In this document: positions 24,169-34,510 of the stretch, piece by piece
Position numbering within the stretch: the first letter of the stretch is position 1
Layout of the letters: every line of letters begins with the position of its first letter
DNA from: Dendrobium chrysotoxum
Taxonomy: Eukaryota; Streptophyta; Magnoliopsida; Asparagales; Orchidaceae
Assembly: GCA_019925795.1 (NCBI GenBank)
Contig: CM034312.1
Span: forward strand, 78,619,528-78,683,527
Direction: 5' to 3'
Length of the DNA: 64,000 bases
Position numbers and translations under genes: made by a program
Notes under the pieces: model-generated
The model's database searches: none
Told to the model about the DNA's origin: nothing
Seen by the model: only the letters and a program-made list of their open reading frames with translations

Positions 24169-24178
24169 AATTTTGATA
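24169..24178 (-). repeat. Target site duplication of RTE copy B (3' side)
   Basis: AATTTTGATA, repeated exactly at 25711-25720. Adjacent to the CAA repeat that is the TTG tail on the minus strand. Confidence 0.85.
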
Positions 24179-25710
24179 ACAACAACAACAACAACATCAA
24201 GCCTTTATCCTACTACGTGGGGTCGGCTACATGAATCTTTTTTCTCCATTGTGTCCTATTAAAAGTCAAATTCTCGTTTAAATCTAATAAAGAAAGATCA
24301 TTTCTAATATTTTCTAACCAAGTCTTTTTAGGTCTACCTCTACCTTTCTTAACATAAGTCAAATCTAAGACCTCTACTTTCCTAACCGGGTCATCGGGAG
24401 GCCGCCGTTTTACGTGACCAAACCATCTAAGGCGACTCTCTCTAATCTTATCTTCCACTGGAGCTACTCCAACCTTTTCACGAATATGCTCATTTCGTAT
24501 CCTATCTCTAAGGGTAAAGCCACTCATCCACCTGAGCATCCTCATCTCTGCAACACTTAACTTAGAATTATGCTTCTCTTTTAATGGCCAACATTCAGCA
24601 CCATAAAGCATTGCAGGTCTCACCACCATCTTATAGAATTTTCCCTTAAGTTTGAGGGGTACTTTTCTATCACACAATAAGCCCGATGCATTCCTCCACT
24701 TCAACCATCCAACTTGGATTCTGCTGATAATATCCCCATCTATATCACCATCACTCTGAACAATAGATCCAAGATATCTAAAACGTGTACTCTTATTAAT
24801 GACTTGATCGGCCAAAGTCACAATGCCCTCACTAGGTCTATTATTACTAAAATTACACTCCATATATTCCGTTTTAGATCTACTCAAGCGAAAACCTTTG
24901 GACTCTAAGGTTGACCTCCACAATTCTAGTTTACCTTCAACTCCCTCTCTAGTCTTATCAACAAGAAGAATATCATCAGCAAAAAGCATACACCAAGGTA
25001 CATCCTCTTGCAAATGTCTAGTGAGAACATCGATGACTAAAGCAAAAAGATATGGGCTTAAGGCTGATCCTTGGTGTAATCCAATCGAAATAGGAAAATA
25101 CTTGGTCAAACCACCTTGTGTTTGAACACAAGTAATAGCTCCTGCATACATATCTTTAATGATTTGAATATAAGCGTTATTAACTTCTTTCTTTTCAAGA
25201 ACTCTCCATAGCACTTCTCTTGGAACTTTATCATATGTTTTTTCTAAATCAATAAATATCATATGTAAATCCTCCTTATTCTCTCTATATTTCTCCATCA
25301 AACCTCTTAATAAATGTATGGCTTCCATAGTAGACCTACCCGGCATAAATCCAAATTGATTTTGAGAAACATTAGTATCACGCCGCAACCTATGCTTCAT
25401 AACTCGTTCCCATAGTTTTAAAGTATGACACATTAACTTAATTCCTCTATAATTCGCACAATCTTGTGCATCACCTTTATTCTTAAAAATAGGGATTAAC
25501 ACACTCATTCTCCACTCATCTGGCATCTTTTTAGTCTTCAAAACAGTATTAAAAAGTTTAGTAAGCCAAGAAATTCCTTCATCTCCTAAGCATTTCCACA
25601 CCTCTATTGGAATATCATCAGGTCCAACAGCTTTTCCACCCTTCATTTTCTTTAAAGCCTCTCTAACTTCGGTTTTACTAATACGCCTCTCTAACTTTGG
25701 TTTTTCTAAA
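24179..25710 (-). mobile_element. RTE-type LINE, copy B, 5'-truncated
   Basis: Minus-strand insertion of 1.53 kb with a TTG tail (CAA at 24179-24196 on the plus strand) and a 10-bp target duplication. Truncated within the linker just before the reverse transcriptase. At its 5' junction a 26-bp segment is present twice (25659-25684 and 25686-25711): CCTCTCTAACTTCGGTTTTA and CCTCTCTAACTTTGGTTTTT. Copies A and C do not show this, so it arose during or after this insertion. Confidence 0.93.
24213..25646 (-). CDS. RTE reverse transcriptase C-terminal two thirds, open frame of 477 codons
   Basis: The longest open frame in the window. It encodes the reverse transcriptase that copies LINE RNA at the nicked target site. 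Near the start, KAVGPDDIPIEVWKCLGDEG is the fingers region. CANYRGIKLM, QFGFMPGRSTM and FIDLEKTYDKVPREVLW (around residues 80-150) hold the first catalytic aspartate. GLHQGSALSPYLFALV precedes CMLFADDILLVDKT (about 220-230), which has both catalytic aspartates. RYLGSI and the C-terminal RLRWFGHVKRRP and KGRGRPKKTWLENI close the protein. The ATG is an internal methionine exposed by 5' truncation, so the endonuclease is absent and no promoter is expected. Its intactness suggests a young insertion rather than a functioning gene. Confidence 0.9.
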   Translation of the reverse strand: MKGGKAVGPDDIPIEVWKCLGDEGISWLTKLFNTVLKTKKMPDEWRMSVLIPIFKNKGDAQDCANYRGIKLMCHTLKLWERVMKHRLRRDTNVSQNQFGFMPGRSTMEAIHLLRGLMEKYRENKEDLHMIFIDLEKTYDKVPREVLWRVLEKKEVNNAYIQIIKDMYAGAITCVQTQGGLTKYFPISIGLHQGSALSPYLFALVIDVLTRHLQEDVPWCMLFADDILLVDKTREGVEGKLELWRSTLESKGFRLSRSKTEYMECNFSNNRPSEGIVTLADQVINKSTRFRYLGSIVQSDGDIDGDIISRIQVGWLKWRNASGLLCDRKVPLKLKGKFYKMVVRPAMLYGAECWPLKEKHNSKLSVAEMRMLRWMSGFTLRDRIRNEHIREKVGVAPVEDKIRESRLRWFGHVKRRPPDDPVRKVEVLDLTYVKKGRGRPKKTWLENIRNDLSLLDLNENLTFNRTQWRKKIHVADPT

Positions 25711-25720
25711 AATTTTGATA
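25711..25720 (-). repeat. Target site duplication of RTE copy B (5' side)
   Basis: AATTTTGATA, exact partner of 24169-24178. Confidence 0.85.
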
Positions 25721-26250
25721 TTTTTAGAATTTTTGGATTTGGGATGGCATTTGAAGTATTTAGAATTAACCCCTCCGGTTGAGATCTACATTCAACACGG
25801 CCATCATTAGGGTGTTTATAAGGAGTTTCATTTATTGATTGAACTTTGTCGACTATATTAGTTTGTCGATAGAGGATCGAGTTCGTCGTCGGCTGTATGT
25901 TTTTATAAGTGAATTTTTCTTATTAAGAACCTTGAAGGCCTAACATGAACTATAAAATAAATATTTCGGCCAACAACATGACCGTATATTTGTTTGATGG
26001 TTCGAGCCGTGTCGACTCCTATCTACCTGCATAGAATGATCGAGCTCGAACTTGGATTTATCATTTGACCCGCGCAGCATCCCTAGACGCCACGTGTGTA
26101 CCCGTAACACGGTCGTCGGGGCCCATGCGGGTTTATAATTGCATATACATTTCTTTATATTTTTGTGCATACATATTATAGTGTATGTGTGGGGGCATTT
26201 TCATGAACATTTAGCGTTGATCAACTGTGCGAATGATCAACATCCGGGTG
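25721..26250. other. Noncoding retroelement-like sequence, continuation
   Basis: Continues the DNA that RTE copy B split. It has a GC-rich block at 26060-26130 (CCCTAGACGCCACGTGTG, GTCGTCGGGGCCCATGCGG) that looks LTR-like, but no boundaries or coding frames were recognised. Confidence 0.35.
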
Positions 26251-27480
26251 TGCCTCAATACTCTATATAGAAGCTCGTAGACGCCTTCTGTCTGCTTGTA
26301 CGAGTGTTGCAGATTCGATGGCGTGGCATTTTATTATGGTTATTTACCCATTTCGTACAGGCAAACTGTCGTGCACTACTTATAGCTTTCTGCAGGTGGA
26401 TTATAGTGCATTAATGAATCTCGTGCTAGTTCTCCGTAGATAACTGCATTCGCATGATGCCTTTGTTCGTGGTCATTGCTTTGAATACAAATCTTCTAGC
26501 GCCGGCCATAGGCATTTGTATTTGTTGTACTTATTTGACATTTTGTTCGTAGATGACATCTCGTGTGTATAGCAGGTTTTTCTATAATAGCTCGTAGGAA
26601 CTCGTATTTGATGTATCCACTTTTGATTTTGCTTGTGGATAATAGATTGGATGTACAACGGGTCTTCTACAATCCATTAAACATTTGCACTCACTATATA
26701 TCATCTGCTTTTGCTTGTATGCAACATACTTTATAATTCGTTGCATTTGTTATCCATCAGATTTCTTCATCTATACAGAACTTACACACTTCTTAGATAT
26801 TTAATTGACATTGATTGTGAAAGTGATTGTGAAAGTACTGCAATATTCATCACCTCCTATTACAACAGCCTGTAGGTATTTTGTATGCAAGGCTCATCAT
26901 CCGCCTTTACATATAGTGAATCAATGCATTTGCTTGATTACCTATCATTGATTGCAAGATGACCCAATGTCTATTGCACGTTATTTGTCATTATTTGTAG
27001 GTGGATTGTTGTATGCGTGATAATCTTCCTACAACCACTTGTGGGCAAGCTGTAGTGTCTTCTGTCATCTATAACCTTTCATCAGTGTTTTCATATAGAT
27101 GTAGCAGGGGCTACCATGTCTTCTTGCATGACTCATGTGAACTCCACACATCAACTGCCAACAATATTGTTCAAAGATTTCGTACATTTGTTTGCATATT
27201 GTTGTTGGTTGCGGGGTACTGCATTTGTTGAAGTCCCTCTGCATCTGCTCACAAATATTTGCTTTCATTGTGGCTCTTTCTGTATTTACTTGTAGATGAT
27301 GTATTGTATACATTAAGGGTCCTCTACAGGGGTCCGTAGGTGTGACGTTGTGTATGCAACAATTCTTTCGCCATCGCCAGTAGGCATTTGCATTCACTGT
27401 GCAATCCACTGGCAACCTTGTATGTGTGCAGGGGGTTCATCACACTTACAGTATATCCCCTGTCATCATTTGTATGCTAA
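26250..27480. repeat. Probable decayed tandem repeat array
   Basis: Related phrases recur without a coding frame: (A/C)AGCTCGTAG near 26272 and 26590, CAGCCTGTAGG near 26868 and GTCCGTAGG near 27332. A second set is CTGCAGGTGGATTATAG near 26392, GCTTGTGGATAATAG near 26632, TTTGTAGGTGGATTG near 26994 and ACTTGTAGATGATG near 27290. Spacing is roughly 280-360 bp or fractions of it. CATTTGCA words punctuate the units. The frames at 27001-27231 and 27065-27415 are shadows. Confidence 0.4.
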
Positions 27481-28180
27481 TTGATGTATTCACTTGCACA
27501 TCAATTTATGCATGAATTCACTGGTTCTTACTTATTAATGATATGTATGAATCATTGCTTGTATATCTGCATTTAATTTCTTTTGTTGTTCATCTTATTG
27601 GAGTTGAATTGTTATTGGTGATAGGGACACTATCACATTCCTTCATGTTCATTCACTTTGCAAACTTGTTTAATCAAACAAATCTTTCTATCACAAGTCT
27701 TTGCACTCACTTTGAGTTGTATTGTATGAAGTTCATTTGAATGCAATCACTTTGAGCAAATCATGTTGAAGTCCACAAGTCCTTGCACTCACTTTGAATT
27801 GTATTTGCTTGAAGTCTTGTTCGGTTGTCCGCTATAAGTCTTATGTTTGTTTAGAAGCTCCTTATCCACCATAAGCTCCATTTTCATTTGTATTTAACTC
27901 ATAGGAGTTATCACTTTAATTTGGACATTTAAGTATGATTCATTTCTTATGATTCAAGTTCAAACTCAGATTGTATGTTCAAATTGTTCAAATCAAGTTC
28001 AAGTTCCTCTTCTGTCCAAATCAAGTTCGAGTGGGAGTTCCATTCATTCAAGCTCAAGTGCATGTTAGGTTCGAGCTTAAATTTCAATATATTCGAGTTC
28101 AGTTCAAGTTCAATGTGCAAGTTCAAGTTTGTTTGAGTCCCCTGCGTTCAATCAAGTCCCCCGTTTTTTTTTTGTTCAAG
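27480..28180. repeat. CAAGTTC/CACTTTGA-rich low-complexity stretch
   Basis: 27640-27810 repeats TTGCACTCACTTTGA(G/A)TTGTAT twice (about 27699 and 27783). 27950-28140 repeats CAAGTTCAAG-type words. The 145-codon frame at 27971-28408 is a translation of this repeat and of the MITE start, with no domain. Confidence 0.5.
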
Positions 28181-28254
28181 TCCTTGTGCATTTTCAGACA
28201 GAATTTCGGCAGCCTCCCGGCGTCTCCCCTGTTTAGGAAAAATTTTAGGAGTCA

Positions 28255-29275
28255 TAGCTTGCCCACCACGTCAAGAAAGACGTGCACGGTCAGTGTCAGA
28301 GGACACCGCCGCCGTAGTCTTCAACCCCACCACACTAGGAGTGTAAATTTTTTACACGACCTGAAACCCAACCCAGACCCGACCCGAAAAAATCTGGGTT
28401 CGGGTTGACTCGGTTAGCAAACAGGTCAAGTTCGAGTTTGGATTTTTGATCCTTTTCAAAAATGGGTCGGGTTCGGGTTGACCCGGAAACCCGAAATCAA
28501 CCCGACAATGACTTGAAAGTCAGAGTCCATTACGGATTTTCGCCCGCACTCGCACAGTAACGCGAACTTTGCCCGTTGCCGAGCGCTCGCGACTCCGCCG
28601 GCACTCTCGGTCCCACGGACTTCACTCGCACTCACGGTCCCGCGACTCCCGCAGACTCTACCCCGCTGCCGCGCATTAGCGACTCAAACTCCGCCTGCAC
28701 TCGCGGTCCCGTGGACTCCTTTCGTTGTTCCGTCGTTGTTGCCGCTACGACGCTACCCGAACTTGCGGATTGGCCCAGGCGCTCAGCTCGCGCTTCTTCA
28801 GCCAAATTTACTAAATTTGGGTCGGGTCGGGTCAACTCAGCAACCCGTGCGGGTCGGGTCTGGGTTGAAATGTCCGACCCGTTTGCAAAAACGGGTCGAG
28901 TTCGGGTTGACCCGTTTAGATCCGGGTCAACTCGGGTTCGACCCGTCGACCCGAATTGACACCCCTACACCATGTCAAGGAAGGAGTGCATGGGTCTTCA
29001 AAAATACCTATCTGAAAACACAGTTGTTTCCCTGACAGCACTGAGGCGCGTATGGGTACTTATATTTTTGCCATGCCATGCTAAGAAAAACGTGCACAAG
29101 GATCGACCGTCTCGCCGTATGCGCCGCACCAAGTTCCCTCCACCACGCTAAGAAAAATGTGCATAAAGGGTCCCTTGGCGCGCCGCAAAAATTAAAAACA
29201 GGACTTTTTGAAGAATAACCTGCCTCGTCACAAGCACCACGATGAACTTCCTCCCACCGTACTAAGAAAAACGCG
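28255..29275. repeat. Five dispersed copies of a CACCACGCTAAGAAAAACGTGC motif
   Basis: Copies near 28265, 28968, 29073, 29142 and 29252, each followed by ACGG, AAGGATC, AAAGGGTC or GGGTGG. The spacing is 70-110 bp once the MITE at 28336-28967 is set aside. It looks like a diverged tandem repeat in a retroelement LTR or untranslated region; no coding frame. Confidence 0.55.
28336..28967. mobile_element. MITE of the CGGGTCGG family (632 bp)
   Basis: Ends TAGGAGTGTAAAT at the left and ATTGACACCCCTA at the right, an imperfect terminal inverted repeat. The subterminal zones are packed with CGGGTCGGGTTGACCCG-type words. The flanks CACCACAC (28328-28335) and CACCATGT (28968-28975) may be a mutated 8-bp target duplication. 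The GC-rich middle (28540-28800) explains the frames at 28576-28959 and neighbours. A hAT-type MITE is likely, from the TIR and the 8-bp duplication of the copy at 47183-47700. Confidence 0.75.
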
Positions 29276-29389
29276 CATGGGTGGTTGTTCGCTGAACTAC
29301 AAGTGTCGAGGACAAGTTTTTAAAGTTTAGAATTTTATACCTTCGTGATGGTCGGTGACGACGGGGTGGAGGGCACAAAAATCGAGACA

Positions 29390-29560
29390 AAAATATTTCT
29401 TTTTCTATTTTTTTCTTCTGATTTTCTCTTTCTCTTTGTTTTTCTTATTTTCCTTTTCTTCTTTTCTTCTCTTCTTTTTTTTTCCTCTTTTTCTTCTTTT
29501 TTTTATTTGACTCCTTTTTTATTTTACCTCTCTCTATATATATATATATATATATTCAAA
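29390..29560. repeat. Pyrimidine-rich tract and TA microsatellite
   Basis: 29395-29530 is almost pure T and C (TTTTCTTC words); 29535-29556 is CTCTATATATATA. The 86-codon frame through it (29345-29605) is phenylalanine- and leucine-rich low complexity. Confidence 0.85.
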
Positions 29561-29599
29561 AGAAAAGACAAAAATAAAAATAAAGTATACCTAGAGGCC

Positions 29600-30440
29600 G
29601 GCTAAATGAATCGGGCTAGTGGAGGGTTCGGCTTACTATGGGAGATCGGGCAAGGCTAGGGGGTTTTGAAGCTTCAGCTGGGTTCGAGTATAGTAGGTAG
29701 AGGCGGGTCTTCAAACAGGGGAGATTGGAGTCGGTGGGGCTTCGTTGTGTTGGAGATCGGGATACTGGAGATGGGGCCAACGCAAGCAAGAGGTATGCGA
29801 GTGGGCTAGATCAGATCGGTGACTGCAGTTGGAGTCGGAGCTGTTGAAGGGAGGAAGATGCCGGCGGTGGATTCGGCTAGGGCAGGGATTTGGCGTCAAA
29901 TGGCTTAGGATGTTAGGTAAGGGTCGATCGGCTTTGATACAGGGACGAGGAGTTACAATCGGTGCAGACGCTAGAGTTCGGCAAGGTCTTCGGCTGGAGA
30001 GGAATGGACCGGAGGTTGCAGAAGGTTAGTTGCGCATCTTGGAGTTGATGAAGAGGTCTCGATTCGGCAGAGAGGTTTGGCCTCAGGTGACGGGTTGGAG
30101 GTCGGTACAGATGCTTGAGGCTCAATTGAAGTCTGAAGGGAAGAAGGGGTCGGAAGGTAGATCAGATAGCTTTAGTTGATGCAGAGAGGGTGTTGGTGAC
30201 GGGACTAGGTTGGAGGATTCGCGGCTTTGGCAAGGGTCATGGTTTGCGAGTGAAAGAGGAAGCGGAGGAAGTAAAACCCCGAAGGCTCTGTTTCATTTCC
30301 GTTTTAAAGACGCTGAACAGCGGGAGCTTCTGCAGAATGAGCGAATCCTGGGAAACAACGCGAATGGCGATGTCAACGCCGAATATCAGAGATTTTAGCG
30401 GGATTTACGCGGCATCTCAGCAGGATATTGGGGACTTGAG
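29600..30440. other. G-rich noncoding stretch
   Basis: Loose repetition of GGAGATCGGG, GGAGTCGG and GGTCGG words, with several overlapping short frames on both strands but no protein family. It resembles the noncoding GC-rich part of an LTR. It ends abruptly at the left tip of the 8-kb palindrome. Confidence 0.4.
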
Positions 30441-30514
30441 GGAAATTTTTTAAATTAAGTATCGTTTAAATTTTAATTAAGTGATTAACCAATGAAAAAA
30501 TTTAAAACTCGCCA

Positions 30515-30679
30515 AAGTCACCTATTTAACGGGCGACTTTTTCTATTAAGGTAAGTCACCCATTAAACAGGTGACTTATGTCCATTAGGGTATGCTGACT
30601 TAGGTAGCCGTTATGCAGAGCAACCAGACAAACAACGAGAAAAAGGTGTGCTAGTAAGTCGCCCATTAAAGGGCGACTT
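30515..30679. repeat. Cluster of three short palindromes at the left tip of IR2
   Basis: 24-25-bp near-perfect palindromes at 30515-30539, 30553-30577 and 30656-30679, all variants of AAGTCGCCC-TTAAA-GGGCGACTT. Their counterparts stand at 38199-38223, 38304-38328 and 38342-38366. Repeated near-perfect palindromes close to element ends suggest transposase binding or hairpin-forming sites; function unknown. Confidence 0.85.
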
Positions 30680-30977
30680 TGGCTTCTTACTTTTTAAAAA
30701 AATAAAATTCTTTTGTATGAGTACTATTTAATGGATTTTTTTCTGAGTTGTGTTGTCAAATCAAATCCTACAAATTTGTATGGTAAAATCAGTTCATATT
30801 TACATATCATTATGTAGTTAAATGATAGAAAATATTTATAAGTAAATTTTATTTAAATTGAATGTTAAGATAATTGTTAAAGAAGTTAGAATTAAAACGA
30901 ATCTTTAAATTATTTTATTGATAGTAAGAAGGATTATCATTGAGTAATATATGTATAAATTATTTTATGATAGAAAC

Positions 30978-30981
30978 ATAA

Positions 30982-31012
<31 letters not shown>
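30978..31012. repeat. TA microsatellite
   Basis: TTTATATATATA continuing to about 31012. The equivalent position in the right arm (37831-37902) is a much longer TA tract, so the two arms have diverged in repeat number. Confidence 0.9.
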
Positions 31013-31017
<5 letters not shown>

Positions 31018-31379
31018 CATATACAAATAAATAAATTAAAAAATATATAAAAATCTTAAAATACTTTTAATTTAATTTATATTTATTGTACTTTATAAAA
31101 CTAAGTTATAATTACTATAACTAATATTACTATGAGAGTACATTATGTAACAAGTAATTAATGTGCTGTTGTTGAGGACATTGGATTCCTTAGATGGCCA
31201 GAGCATAAGATTCTTATAATGTCTCATTTAATGTGAACTGACATTACATGTAGCTTGTAATAGCCTCACATTAAATGACCTGTAAAGTTATAATGTTCAT
31301 TCAAGTCCTAATGTGTTATATGGCTGCAAGTTATTGTTCAATATCTTAAATCAGTGCTATATAAAAAGTGCATAGAAGA

Positions 31380-32040
31380 GACATCAAGTACTTTTGTTGA
31401 GCAAGTGCTTGAGTTATAATGTTTTGGCCATGTATTGAGAAGCTTAAAGGTGTCCCTAATAAAAAAAAGTTCGATGATGCAATCCGAAGAATGCATGCTT
31501 GTATAACACGAGCTGGTGACAGTCCGTTGGAGCATAAGGCGAATGAGAATGAAATATTTAGATGTTACGTGCATGAGTGGTCCGAAGACCAGAATGATTG
31601 CCTTTGGAATATGCATGTTCAGTTAATAAGGGTGAAACTATACATGACGAGATTTCGTAAACGTCGTTGGATGAAAATCTCTTAGAATTAGATTCCGGGA
31701 AGAGAATTGTCACCTTGTCAGCCCTCATTTCTTACAGATGCGGTACCATGAGATGAAAAACGCTATAGAGATAACGGTCATTCCCCGCCAGATATTGACT
31801 GTAGTCACCTTGACATTGAGCATGTCATTTTATATTATAGTTGGTGTTCGAGATTTGACAAGTACATTATAGATTTTTTATAAAAATCGGATGACAGAGG
31901 TATTACCTGATGGTCAGCTCAGACAGTTCTTCAATGTTGAGGACTGGCAAGACCTGCAATATGAGTTCGAGGTCGATATGAAATGTTGTCCAACACAAAC
32001 ACAGCTCCAATCACGTTTGGATATGCTACTTAGGAAATAA
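31380..32040 (+). pseudogene. Unknown frame X, left copy, in IR2
   Basis: Not recognised. 31419-31685 encodes LKGVPNKKKFDDAIRRMHAC, then DSPLEHKANENEIFRCYVHE and CLWNMHVQLIRVKLY. This is the same protein as the right-arm copy, conserved except for scattered changes, so it was once a real coding region. It breaks at about 31685; further pieces (ending about 32040) keep similarity to the mirror sequence 36840-37170. Histidine, cysteine and tryptophan are frequent (MHAC, FRCYVHEW), which might point to metal binding or a nuclease fold, but no family motif is clear. It is read inward from the tip and meets the MAIN-like gene tail to tail. Confidence 0.5.
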
Positions 32041-32404
32041 AAAAAATCTATTTTTTATTCTATATTGAGTATGATATCTGTCTGTTTATTTTACGTTGTT
32101 ATGGTTGTGTATGTTAAACTTTTTTAAGTTTTGTTATTATGCTAAAATCCATATTATTGTAAATGTTTATTAAAATATATGGATTTGTATTTCGTGCCTT
32201 CTAGAAATTTTGTAATATTTAAATATAACTCGCTAATCATGTAGTAAAGCGAAGACTATTTCGCTAATCAAAGAAATTAAACTCATGAAGGCAACATCAA
32301 GTAGAAAATCAACTAATTTGTTTTAATGATTGTAGCATGATAAGATATATAAAATCAATAGCAAAATCAAACTAAAGCAAGTAAAAGATACATGATACAA
32401 AACA

Positions 32405-34392
32405 CTAATGCCTCCTCTTATGTCTATGTGGTATCGCATCAGTGCCTGGAGTGAAATGTTGTGGTGCTCGTAGTGGCCTGGTACGTAGATGGCGTTGCTC
32501 CTATTCACTAACATCAGGCTAAGTAACTGGGGGATCTCCCTAAGGAAGAAGGTACGAACTGAGGTGTGGAGGTGAAGTCAAACTTTGCTGTGAAGTGGCT
32601 CTGAGAGGGACCCAAATCAGGATAGGAGGACAGCCCAGCATCACATGGATCTGTAGTCGGAACGGGTGGACTAAATACTGTCTACTGAGTATCTGTCTCG
32701 TTGAAATAATGAGCATCACCAATGTATATTTGCTGGCGTAGTCTCTAGCACATATCTCCTATAATGTTCATATCCATCTGCATGAGTGTCTCCTCAGTCC
32801 CCTCTAAGTATGGTTGCAATCTCCTCTCCATGCTCACAAAGAAATCTTGCTGCAAAGATTAGTAATTCAACTCCAAATTAATCATATAATTTACTGCTTC
32901 TTATATAACTTTAACTTACCATGTGATGTTCAGCTGGTGATCTTGGATAGTATGTACTAGGAGGATCCACTATGGCCTTTAGCATGTACAGTGTCGCCCA
33001 TGAACGAAACCATACTAAGTACTTCTTCACTTTGTAATTATAATCCAACCCAGGAATCTCTCCTATAATAATGTATGCTCTCCTGCTCTCTCATAGTGCA
33101 ATACTTGCTTGGTGATATAAAGCCCAATCTGTATCTGTCTTACCACGTCCATCCACTCTAACAAAACTAGACTCCGTTGGCATGATATCGACGGATGGGC
33201 AATATCCAAACTGCCGTAGTACTCGATCAAGAAAATGTCATTCTACCATTTTCCAACTGATCAAAGGAACACTTGAGAGCCAAGTGTCCTGACCTATAGT
33301 GCATATATCTGGAACCTATGCAAGAATCTCTATGGTGTGTGGTTCCCATATTACCTGTATAATTAATTTTTAAAAAAATCAACTAATATGAATTAAACTT
33401 AACAATATAACTATACTTAACATACCTGACTCTCTAGTAAGTCATCTAACTCGTCCCTCTAAGTGAAAACATTCCCTACAGGTACCTCCCGAAGTCGTTC
33501 TTCATTCTATCTATTTGATATGTTTCAACATTTTATTAATAGCAATGGAAATTCATAACATCAATATAATAAATTATCTTATGCCAACACTCAAACCGTC
33601 AAGCTCAATAGGAAATGGGACATAAAGCTGAGGTCTCCCAACATACAGATGCTCCCAAGCCCATATCTACAACAAGTGGATGCACCCTGCTATGTTCGCC
33701 CGTTTTGGTCTGGTTTCTTCAGATAGCTCTCTGTATAAATGAGCTAGAACTGCACCTCCAAGTGAGTACGTCCAAAATATCGTTATATCCTGCATCAGTG
33801 GTAAGTATTGCAGATGAATTTCAGAGCCTGAAGTATCTGGTAGCAGGTGACATCCAAGAAGAAATAAAATGTAAGCCCGCGCATGCCTCCAAAAATCCAT
33901 CTCATAAAGATCAATGTACGAGTCCCTCCAAAAAGTCCATCTCAACCATCTCAGTAGAACACATGTCTGTGAATATGTATGTCCCATTCTTAACTTTGTT
34001 GTAATATGTGTGTTGAATGAGTCATGCTACAAAACATCAGGGTCTAGATGCTGGCCAAGTAAATCATCACAACAATCTAGCCAACTCAACTAGTGTCTAC
34101 GTGCACCTACTACTGTGTAACCAACGAAAGCAGGTCCATCAATTTGCATCCCCAATATCATCGAGACATCCTGCAATGTGATACTCATTTCACCAACAGG
34201 GAGGTGAAAAGTATTCGTTTGTGGTGACCACCTCTCAACAAGAGCTGTAAGTAAGTGGTGGTCCATCCTCCTGTACCTCATCTGGTTGACACTATCCAGA
34301 CTCATAAAAACCAAAGCCTCCATGAACCTAGGACAATTTATGGGCCACTCATGCACCATCAGCAAGTGTGAAGCAGCATCCAATATGGTACC
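32405..34392 (-). pseudogene. MAIN-like (plant mobile domain) gene, left copy, in IR2
   Basis: Plant mobile domain proteins (MAIN, MAIL and transposon relatives) share a globular domain that is found in host chromatin factors and in mobile elements. The first visible exon starts after an acceptor-like TTCATTATAG (34393-34402). It reads HLLMVHEWPINCPRFMEALV, then MDHHLLTALVERWSPQTNTF and GEMSITLQDVSMILGMQIDG, the family hallmark. A stop follows ARRH at about 34090. The frame resumes at 33987-33667 with LRWLRWTFWRDSYIDLYEMD, RAYILFLLGCHLLPDTSG and YSLGGAVLAHLYRE. Further exon-like pieces (about 33300-32945 and 32870-32405) give ALYHQASIALWESRRAYI and end in a stop at 32405. The 5' part upstream of the first exon is cut off by the palindrome centre. 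Confidence 0.85.
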
Positions 34393-34445
34393 CTATAATG
34401 AATAATATTGTTAATAAAAATGAGAGAAGTTTTTGTACAATAAAA

Positions 34446-34455
34446 TAATTCATAA
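34446..34455. repeat. Centre of the IR2 palindrome
   Basis: About ten unpaired bases, ATTCATAATT by count, between GTACAATAAAA and the mirrored TTTTATTGTAC. A spacer this short makes the two arms almost contiguous. Confidence 0.85.
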
Positions 34456-34510
34456 TTTTTATTGTACAAAAAAATTCTCTTATTTTTATTAACAATATTA
34501 TTCATTACAG

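Larger units (their letters stand above)
30441..34445 (+). repeat. Left arm of an 8-kb palindrome (IR2)
   Basis: Begins GGAAATTTTTTAAATTAAG, mirrored by the right tip TTTAAAAAATTTCC at 38431-38444. The arms can be followed to the centre, where CAATAAAA meets TTTTATTG with only about ten bases between. The two arms carry the same two genes in mirror order and many substitutions, so the duplication is not recent or is not being homogenised. Outer flanks show no target duplication I can recognise. Confidence 0.93.

Noticed and set aside
28576..29035. Long frames on both strands in a GC-rich block
   Set aside because: They fall inside the MITE at 28336-28967 and translate its CGGGTCGG words.
29345..29605. 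86-codon hydrophobic frame resembling a membrane protein
   Set aside because: It is a translation of a T/C-rich tract and a TA microsatellite.
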